Assembly (NCBI GenBank): GCA_949152475.1
Contig: OX424563.1
Coordinates: 41,054,120 to 41,118,119, forward strand
Direction: 5' to 3'
Origin: Terebella lapidaria
Taxonomy: Eukaryota > Annelida > Polychaeta > Terebellida > Terebellidae
DNA: 64,000 bases
Under the pieces are notes generated by a model, which did not search any database, was not told where the DNA came from, and saw only the letters and a program-made list of their open reading frames with translations. Position 1 is the first letter of the stretch. The number at the start of each line of letters is the position of its first letter. This document shows positions 53,805 to 64,000 of this stretch, piece by piece. The translations under genes were made by a program, and so were the position numbers.

Positions 53805-56662
53805 CGACGCTCCTTCGTACGATGGACATGGGATGCTCCACCGTACGATCGACATGCGATGCTCCACCGTACGATGGACATGTGATGCTCCACCGTACGA
53901 TGGACATGGGACGCTCCACCGTACGATCGACATGTAATGTTCCACTGTACGATGGACATGTGACGCTCCACCGTTCGATGGACATGGGATGCTCCACCGT
54001 ACCATGGACATGCGATGCTCCACATACGATGGACATGTGACGCCCCACCGTACGATCGACATGCGATGCTCCACCATACGATGGACATGTGATGCTCCAC
54101 CGTACGATGGACATGGGATGCTCCATCGTACGATGGACATGTGACGCTCCACCGTACGATGGACATGCGACGCTCCTTCGTACGATGGACATGGGACGCT
54201 CCACCGTACGATCGACATGCGATGTTCCACCGTAAGATGGACATGTGACGCTCCACCGTACGATGGACATGTGACGCTCCTTCGTACGATGGACATGGGA
54301 CGCTCCACCGTACGATCGACATGCGACGCTCCTTCATACGATGGACATGGGACGCTCCACCGTACGATGGACATGTGACGCTCCAATGTACGATGGACAT
54401 GCGACGCTCCATCGTATGATGGACATGTGATGCTCCACCATACGATGGACTAGCGATGCTCCACCGTAAGATGGACATGTGACGCTCCACCGTACGATGG
54501 ACTTGCGACGCTCCTTCGTACGATGGACATGGGATGCTCCACCGTACGATGGACATGGGACGCTCCACCGTACGATCGACATGCGATGCTCCACCGTAAG
54601 ATGGACATGTGACGCTCCACTGTACGATGGACATGCGACGCTCCTTCGTACGATGGACATGGGACGCTCCACCGTACGATCGACATGCGATGCTCCACCG
54701 TACGATGGACATGTGATGCTCCACCGTACGATGGACATGGGACGCTCCAATGTACGATGGACATGTGACGCTCCACTGTACGATGAACATGTGACGCTCC
54801 ACCGTATGATGAACATGTGACGCTCCACCGTATGATGGACATGCGAGGCTCCACCGTACGATGAACATGGGTGCTCCATCGTACGATGGACATGCGACGC
54901 TCCACCGTACGATGGACTAGCGAAGCTCCACCGTAAGATGGACATGCGACGCTCCATCGTACGATGGACACGTGACGCTCCACCGTACGATGGACATGCG
55001 ACGCTCCATCGTACGATGGACTAGCGAAGCTCCACCGTAAGATGGACATGCGACGTTCCTTCGTACGATGGACATGGGACGCTCCAACGTACGATCGACA
55101 TGCGACGCTCCTTCGTACGATGGACATGGGACGCTCCACCGTACGATGGACATGTGACGCTCCACCGTAAGATGGACATGAGACGCTCCACTGTACGATG
55201 GACATGCGACGCTCCATCGTACAATGGACTAGCGATGCTCCTTCGTACGATGGACATGGGATGCTCCACCGTACGATCGACATGCGATGCTCCAGCGTTC
55301 GATGGACATGTGATGCTCCACCGTACGATGGACATGGGACGCTCCACCGTACGATCGACATGTAATGTTCCACTGTACGATGGACATGTGACGCTCCACC
55401 GTTCGATGGACATGGGATGCTCCACCGTACCATGGACATGCGATGCTCCACATACGATGGACATGTGACGCCCCACCGTACGATCGACATGCGATGCTCC
55501 ACCGTACGATGGACATGGGACGCTCCACCGTACGATCGACATGCGATGCTCCACCGTAAGATGGACATGTGACGCTCCACCGTACGATGGACATGCGACG
55601 CTCCTTCGTACGATGGACATGGGACGCTCCACCGTACGATTGATATGCGATGTTCCACCGTACGATGGACATGTGATGCTCCACCGTACGATGGACATGG
55701 GACGCTCCAATGTACTATGGACATGTGACGCTCCACTGTACGATGGACATGCGATGCTCCACTGTACGATGAACATGTGACGCTCCACCGTATGATGAAC
55801 ATGTGACGCTCCACCGTATGATGGACATGCGAGGCTCCACCGTACGATGAACATGGGTGCTCCATCGTACGATGGACATGCGACGCTCCACCGTACGATG
55901 GACTAGCGAAGCTCCACCGTAAGATGGACATGCGGCGCTCCATCGTACGATGGACACGTGACGCTCCACCGTACGATGGACAGGCGACGCTCCATCGTAC
56001 GATGGACTAGCGAAGCTCCACCGTAAGATGGACATGTGACGCTCCACAATACGATGGACATGGGACGCTCCTTCATACGATGGACATGTGATGCTCCACC
56101 ATACGATCGACATGCGATGCTCCACCGTACGATCGACATGTAATGTTCCACTGTACGATGGACATGTGACGCTCCACCGTTCGATGGACATGGGATGCTC
56201 CACCGTACCATGGACATGCGATGCTCCACATACGATGGACATGTGACGCCCCACCGTACGATGGACATTCGACGCTCCACCGTACGATGGACATGCGACG
56301 CTCCTTCGTACGATGGACATGGGACGCTCCACCGTATGATCGACATGCGATGCTCCACCGTAAGATGGACATGTGAAGCTCCACCGTACGATGGACATGC
56401 GACGCTCCACAGTACGATGGACATGTGACGCTCCACCGTACGATGGACATGCGAGGCTCCACCGTAAGATGGACATGTGACGCTCCACCGTACGATGGAC
56501 ATGCGATGCTCCATCGTACGATGGACATGGGATGCTCCACCGTATGATGGACATGTGACGCTCCACCGTATGATGGACATGCGATGCTCAATCGTACGAT
56601 GGACATGCGATGCTCAATCGTACGATGGACATGGGATGCTCCACCGTATGATTGACATGCAA

Positions 56663-58720
56663 GGCTACACCGTAAAATGGACATGTGACGCTCCACCATA
56701 CGATGGACATGCGACGCTCCATCGTACGATGGACATGGGATGCTCTACCGTACGATGGACATCTGATGCTCCACCATACGATGGACATGTGACACTCCGC
56801 TGTACGATGGACATGTGACGCTCCACCATATGATGGACATGTGACACTCCGCTGTACGATGGACATGTGACGCTCCACCATATGATGGACATGTGATGCT
56901 CCACCGTACAATGGACATGCGACGCTCAAATGTACGATGGACATATGACGCTCCACCATACGATGGACATGAGACGCTCCATCGGATGATGGCCTAGTGA
57001 CGCTCCATCATAAGATGGACATGCGACGCTCCACCGTACGATGGACATGCGATGCTCCACGTACGATGGACATGTGACGCCCCATCGTACGAAGGACATG
57101 CGACACTCAACTGTATGATGGACATGCGATGCTTTACTGTACAATGGACACGTGATGCTCCACCGTACGATGGACATGTGATGCTCCATCATACGATGGA
57201 CTAGGGAAGCTCCACCGTAAGATATGTGACGCTTCACAGTACGATGGACATGGGACGCTCCATCATACGATGGACATGTGATGCTCCACTGTACGATGGA
57301 CATGTGATGCTCCACCGTACGATGGACATGTGACGCTCCAATGTACGATGGACATGCGACGCTCCATCGTATGATGGACATGTGATGCTCCACCATACGA
57401 TGGACTAGCGATGCTCCACCGTAAGATGGACATGTGACGCTCCACAGTACGATGGACATGGGAAGCTCCATCATACGAAGGACATGTGATGCTCCACCGT
57501 ACGATCGACATGTGATGCTCCACCGTACGATCGACATGTGATGCTCCACGGTACGATGGACATGTGACGCTCCACCGTACGATGGACATGGGACGCTCCA
57601 ATTTACGATGGACATGCAACGCTCCACTGTATGATGGACATGCGATGCTCCACTGTACGATGGACATCTGACGCTCCACCATACGATGGACTCCATCGTA
57701 CGATGGACTAGCGACGCTCTATCGTAAGATGGACATGCGACGCTCCACGTACATGTGATGCTCCACCGTACAATGGACATCCGACGCTCCACTGTATGAT
57801 GGACATGCAATGCACCACCGTATGATGGACATGCGAGATTCCACCGTACGATGGACATGTGACAATCCACCGTACGATGGACATCTGACGCTCCTCCGTA
57901 CGATGGACAAGCGACGCTCCACTGTACGATGGACATGTGACGCTCCACCGTACGATGGACATGCGACGCTCCATCGTACGATGGACTAGCGACACTCCAC
58001 CGTAAGATGGACATCCGATGCTCCACCGTACGATGGACATCTGACGCTCCTCCGTACGATGGACAAGCGACGCTCCACTGTACGATGGACATGTGACGCT
58101 CCACCGTACGATGGACATGCGACGCTCCATCGTACGATGGACATGCGACGCTCCACCGTACAATGGACATGCGACGCTCCATCGCAGGATGGACATGCGA
58201 CGCTCCACCGTAAGAAGGACATGCGATGCTCCACCGTACGATGGACATGCGACGCTCCATCGTACGATGGACATGTGACGCTCCACCGTACGATGGACAT
58301 GCGACGCTCCACTGTATGATGGACATGCGATGCTTTACTGTACAATGGACACGTTACGCTCAACCGTAAGATGGACATGCGATGCTCCACAGTACGATGG
58401 ATATGGGAAGCTCCATCATACGATGGACATGTGACGCTCCACCGTACGATGGACATGCGACGCTCCACTGTATGATGGACATGCGATGCTTTACTGTACA
58501 ATGGACACGTTACGCTCAACCGTAAGATGGACATGCGATGCTCCACAGTACGATGGACATGGGACGCTCCATCATACGATGGACATGTGACGCTCCACCG
58601 TACGATGGACATCTGACGCTCCACCGTCCGATGGACATGCTATGCTCCACCGCACGATGGACATGTGATGCTCCACCGTACGATGGACATGGGACGCTCC
58701 ACCATATAATGGACATGTGA
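56663..58720. repeat. Block A, second intact copy
   Basis: Matches 24395-26450 at an offset of 32,268 bp over about 2 kb, the longest-distance block match seen in the window. It includes an empty counterpart (57907-57911) of the retrotransposon target site. Confidence 0.87.
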
Positions 58721-61700
58721 CGCTCCACCGAATGATGGACATGCGAGGCTCCACCATAAGATGGACATGTGACGCTCCACCATAAGATGGACATGTGACG
58801 CTCCACCGTACGATGGACATGGGACGCTCCACCGAATGATGGACATGCGAGGCTCCACCGTAAGATGGACATGTGACGCTCCACCGTACGATGGACATGC
58901 GACGCTCCACCGTACGATGGACATGTGACGCTCCACCATACGATGGACATCTGACGCTCCACCGTACGATGGACATGCTATGCTCCACCGTACGATGGAC
59001 ATGTGACGCTCCACCGTACGATGGACATGGGACGCTGCACCGTACGATGGACATGCGACGCTCCATCGTACGATGGACATGGGATGCTCCACCGTACGAT
59101 GGACATGCGACGCTCCACTGTACACTGGACATGTGACGCTCGACCGTATGATGGACATGCAAGGCTCCACTGTACAATGGACATGTGACGCTCCACTGTA
59201 CGATGGACATGGGACGCTCCACCGAATGATGGACATGCGAGGCTCCACCATAAGATGGACATGTGACGCTCCACCGTACGATGGATATGCGACGCTCCAC
59301 CGTACGATGGACATGTGACGATCCACCGAAGGATGGACATGCGAGGCTCCACTGTAAGATGGACATGTTACGCTCCACCGTACGATGGACATGGGATGCT
59401 CCACCGTATTATGGACATGTGACACTCCACTGTACGATGGATATGCGATGCACCACCGTACGATGGACATGTGATGTTCCACCGTACGATGGACATCTGA
59501 CGCTCCACCGTATGATGGACATGTGACACTCCACTGTACGATGGATATGCGATGCACCACCGTACGATGGACATGTGATGTTCCACCGTACGATGGACAT
59601 CTGACGCTCCACCGTAGGATGGACATGTGACGCTCCACCGTACGATGGACATGTGACGCTCCACCGTACGATGGACATGGGATGCTCCATCGTACGATGG
59701 ACATGTGACGCTCCACCGTACGATGGACATGGGATGCTCCACCGTACGATGGACATGTGACGCTCCACCGTACGATGGACATGTGACGCTCCACCGTAAG
59801 ATGGACATGAGACGCTCCACTGTACGATGGACATGCGACGCTCCATCGTACAATGGACTAGCGATGCTCCACCGTAAGATGGACATGCGACGCTCCATCG
59901 TACAATGGACTAGCGATGCTCCACCGTAAGATGGACATGTGACGCTCCACCGTACGATGGACATGCGACGCTCCTTCGTACGATGGACATGGGACGCTCC
60001 ACCGTACGATGGACATGCGATGCTCCACCGTACGATGGACATGTGATGCTCCACCGTACGATGGACATGGGACGCTCCAATGTACGATGGACATGTGACG
60101 CTTCACTGTACGATGGACATGCGATGCTCCACTGTACGATGAACATGTGACGCTCCACCGTATGATGAACATGTGACGCTCCACCGTACGATGGACATGC
60201 GAGGCTCCACTGTACGATGAACATGGGTGCTCCATCGTACGATGGACATGCGACGCTCCACCGTACGATGGACTAGCGAAGCTCCACCGTAAGATGGACA
60301 TGCGACGCTCCATCGTACGATGGACACGGGACGCTCCACCGTACGATGGACCTCTGACGCCCACCGTACGATGGACATGCTATGCTCCACCGTACGATGG
60401 ACATGTGACGCTCCACCGTACGATGGACATGGGACGCTCCAATGTACGATGGACATGCGACGCTCCACTGTACGATGGACATGCGATGCTCCACTGTACG
60501 ATGAACATGGGATGCTCCACCGTATAATGGACATGTGACGCTCCACCCATCGATGGACATGCTATGCTCCACTGTACGATGGACATGTGACGCTCCACCA
60601 TATGATGGACATGCGATGCTCCACCGTACAATGGACATGCGACGCTCCATCGGATGATGGCCTAGTGACGCTCCATCATAAAATGGACATGCGACGCTCC
60701 ACCGTACGATGGACATGCGATGCTCCACGTACGATGGACATGCGACGCTCAACTGTATGATGGACATACGATGCTTTACTGTACAATGGACACGTGATGC
60801 TCCACCGTACGATGGACATGTGATGCTCCATCGTACGATGGACTAGAGAAGCTCCACCGTAAGATATGTGACGCTTCAAAGTACGATGGACATGGGACGC
60901 TCCATCATACGATGGACATGTGATGCTCCACTGTACGATGGACATGTGACGCTCCACCGTACGATGGACATGTGACGCTCCAATGTATGATGGACATGCG
61001 ACGCTCCATCGTATGATGGACATGTGACGCTCCACCGTACGATGGACATGCGACGCTCCACTGTATGATGGACATGCGATGCTTTACTGTACAATGGACA
61101 CGTTACGCTCAACCGTAAGATGGACATGCGATGCTCCACAGTACGATGGACATGGGACGCTCCATCATACGATGGACATGTGACGCTCCACCGTACGATG
61201 GACATCTGACGCTCCACCGTGCGATGGATATGCTATGCTCCACCGCACGATGGACATGGGACGCTCCACCATATAATGGACATGTGACGCTCCACCGTAC
61301 GATGGACATGTGACGCTCCACCGAATGATGGACATGCGAGGCTCCACCATAAGATGGACATGTGACGCTCCACCGTACGATGGACATGGGACGCTCCACC
61401 GAATGATGGACAAGCGAGGCTCCACCGTAAGATGGACATGTGACGCTCCACCGTACGATGGACATGTGACGCTCCACCATACGATGGACATCTGACGCTC
61501 CACCGTACGATGGACATGCTATGCTCCACCGTACGATGGACATGTGACGCTCCACCGTACGATGGACATGGGACGCTGCACCGTACGATGGACATGCGAC
61601 GCTCCATCGTACGATGGACATGGGATGCTCCACCGTACGATTTACATGCGACGCTCCACTGTACAATGGACATGTGACGCTCGACCGTATGATGGACATG

Positions 61701-62237
61701 CAAGGCTCCACTTACAATGGACATGTGACGCTCCACTGTACGATGGACATGGGACGCTCCACCGAATGATGGACATGCGAGGCTCCACCATAAGATGGAC
61801 ATGTGACGCTCCACCGTACGATGGATATGCGACGCTCCACCGTACGATGGACATGTGACGATCCACCGAAGGATGGACATGCGAGGCTCCACTGTAAGAT
61901 GGACATGTTACGCTCCATCGTACGATGGATATGGGATGCTCCACCGTATGATGGACATGTGACACTCCACTGTACGATGGATATGCGATGCACCACCGTA
62001 CGATGGACATGTGATGTTCCACTGTACGATGGACATCTGACGCTCCACCGTAGGATGGACATGTGACGCTCCACCGTACGATGGACATGTGACGCTCCAC
62101 CGTACGATGGACATGGGATGCTCCATCGTACGATGGACATGTGACGCTCCACCGTACGATGGACTCCATCGTACGATGGACATGTGACGCTCCACCGTAC
62201 GATGGACATGGGATGCTCCACCGTACGATGGACATGT

Positions 62238-62784
62238 GACGCTCCACCGTACGATGGACATGGGACGCTCCACCGAATGATGGACATGCGAGGCTCCACC
62301 AAAAGATGGACATGTGACGCTCCACCGTACGATGGATATGCGACGCTCCACCGTACGATGGACATGTGACGATAAACCGAAGGATGGACATGCGAGGCTC
62401 CACTGTAAGATGGACATGTTACGCTCCACTGTACGATGGACATGGGACGCTCCACCGAATGATGGACATGCGAGGCTCCACCAAAAGATGGACATGTGAC
62501 GCTCCACCGTACGATGGATATGCGACGCTCCACCGTACGATGGACATGTGACGATAAACCGAAGGATGGACATGCGAGGCTCCACTGTAAGATGGACATG
62601 TTACGCTCCACCGTACGATGGACATGGGATGCTCCACCGTATGATGGACATGCGAGGCTCCACCAAAAGATGGACATGTGACGCTCCACCGTACGATGGA
62701 TATGCGACGCTCCACCGTACGATGGACATGTGACGATCCACCGAAGGATGGACATGCGAGGATCCACTGTAAGATGGACATGTT
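62238..62784. repeat. Three tandem copies of a 182-bp (seven-monomer) higher-order unit
   Basis: GATAAACCGAAGGATGG lies at 62371 and again at 62553, and the related GATCCACCGAAGG at 62735, so the period is exactly 182 bp. The same seven-monomer order occurs singly near 10.7, 48.3, 53.3, 59.2 and 61.8 kb. The GATAAACC variant is limited to two adjacent units, which marks a very local expansion. Confidence 0.85.
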
Positions 62785-64000
62785 ACGCTCCACCGTACGA
62801 TGGACATGGGATGCTCCACGGTATGATGGACATGTGACACTCCACTGTACGATGGATATGCGATGCACCACCGTACGATGGACATGTGATGTTCCACCGT
62901 ACGATGGACATCTGACGCTCCACCGTAGGATGGACATGTGACGCTCCACCGTACGATGGACATGTGACGCTCCACCGTACGATGGACATGGGATGCTCCA
63001 TCGTACGATGGACATGTGACGCTCCACCGTACGATGGACTAGCGAAGCTCCACCGTAAGATGGACATGCGACGCTCCATCGTACGATGGACATGGGACGC
63101 TCCACCGTACGATGGACCTCTGACGCCCACCGTACGATGGACATGCTATGCTCCACCGTACGATGGACATGTGACGCTCCACCGTACGATGGACATGGGA
63201 CGCTCCAATGTACGATGGACATGCGACGCTCCACTGTACGATGGACATGCGATGCTCCACTGTACGATGAACATGGGATGCTCCACCGTATAATGGACAT
63301 GTGACGCTCCACCGTACGATGGACATGGGATGCTCCATCGTACGATGGACATGCTATGCTCCACCCATCGATGGACATGCTATGCTCCACTGTACGATGG
63401 ACATGTGACGCTCCACCGTACGATGGACATGGGATGCTCCACCGTAGGATGGACATGTGACGCTCCACCGTACGATGGACATGTGACGCTCCACCGTAAG
63501 ATGGACATGAGACGCTCCACTGTACGATGGACATGCGACGCTCCATCATACAATGGACTAGCGATGCTCCACCGTAAGATGGACATGTGACGCTCCACCG
63601 TACGATGGACATGCGACGCTCCTTCGTACGATGGACATGCGACGCTCCTTCGTACGATGGACATGGGACGCTCCACCGTACGATCGACATGCGACGCTCC
63701 ACCGTAAGATGGACATGTGACGCTCCACCGTACGATGGACATGCGACGCTCCTTCGTACGATGGACATGGGACGCTCCACCGTACGATCGACATGCGACG
63801 CTCCTTCATACGATGGACATGGGACGCTCCACCGTACGATCGACATGCGATGCTCCACCGTACGATGGACATGTGATGCTCCACCGTACGATGGACATGG
63901 GACGCTCCACCGTACGATCGACATGCGATGCTCCACCGTAAGATGGACATGTGACGCTCCATCGTACGATGGACTAGCGAAACTCCACCGTAAGATGGAC

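Larger units (their letters stand above)
17363..64000. repeat. 26-bp satellite array, right segment (runs off the window end)
   Basis: About 46.6 kb of uninterrupted 26-bp monomers with no unique sequence. The monomer orientation is the same throughout. Variation is mostly at CpG positions and in the four to five bases after GGAC. Large blocks of variant order recur and are listed separately. Minus-strand open frames reach 681 codons (52823-54868) and plus-strand ones about 172. All encode the same 26-residue period and are attributed to the repeat. I see no gene, RNA gene or other element in this stretch. Confidence 0.97.

Noticed and set aside
52823-54868. 681-codon minus-strand open frame, and many others of 100-600 codons on both strands in the satellite
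   Set aside because: They carry the same 26-residue period in all frames because the 26-bp consensus lacks stops. They overlap each other on both strands and show no start context, intron or unique domain.
1-64000. CRISPR array
   Set aside because: The repeats are directly adjacent with no spacers of unique sequence, there are no cas genes, and the context is eukaryotic.
17363-64000. tRNA, rRNA or other structured RNA genes in the array
   Set aside because: The hairpin potential comes from the monomer palindrome and repeats every 26 bp. No tRNA or rRNA sequence was recognised.

Overview
This window is one very large tandem array of a 26-bp satellite monomer, running off both ends, and interrupted by only two insertions. 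Nothing here supports a host gene. The satellite fills 1-2232, 9403-16110 and 17363-64000, about 55.6 kb, or roughly 2,100 monomers by simple division. The insertions are a nearly complete LTR retrotransposon (2233-9402) and a 1,252-bp LTR-like element, best read as a solo LTR (16111-17362). The organism is a eukaryote, most likely an animal: the retrotransposon is a Ty3/gypsy element with the Gmr1-type pol order, a group known from metazoans. I cannot name the species from the sequence.

The monomer is CpG-rich (four CpGs in 26 bp) and close to palindromic. Its ends form an 8-bp inverted pair, so each monomer junction is a dyad around CGTACG. Monomers differ mainly at CpG positions (C to T or G to A) and at a few hypervariable bases between two conserved boxes (ATGGACAT and GCTCCA). 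Monomer variants form long recognisable blocks that recur across the array at distances of 0.15-32 kb. Because 26 is not a multiple of 3 and the consensus has no stop codon on either strand, the array gives hundreds of long open frames with a 26-residue period in every frame. I treat these as a product of the repeat, not as genes.

The retrotransposon has 1,048-bp LTRs that differ at about four positions, a tRNA-Leu-type primer binding site, gag with a SAP-like N-terminus, a SCAN-like capsid part and a zinc knuckle, a protease motif, and a pol frame ordered integrase, reverse transcriptase, RNase H. It ends with a polypurine tract and is flanked by a 5-bp ACAAG duplication. It looks nearly whole, with perhaps about one break. 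Paralogous blocks elsewhere in the array carry the uninterrupted target site of both insertions, so both arrived after those blocks had been duplicated.

The array shows repeated rounds of segmental duplication. The most recent is a near-identical pair of about 3.6 kb (45.25-48.83 kb and 50.22-53.80 kb). Older mosaic blocks are shared across the window. This pattern suits a heterochromatic region, possibly pericentromeric or centromeric, but the sequence does not show which.
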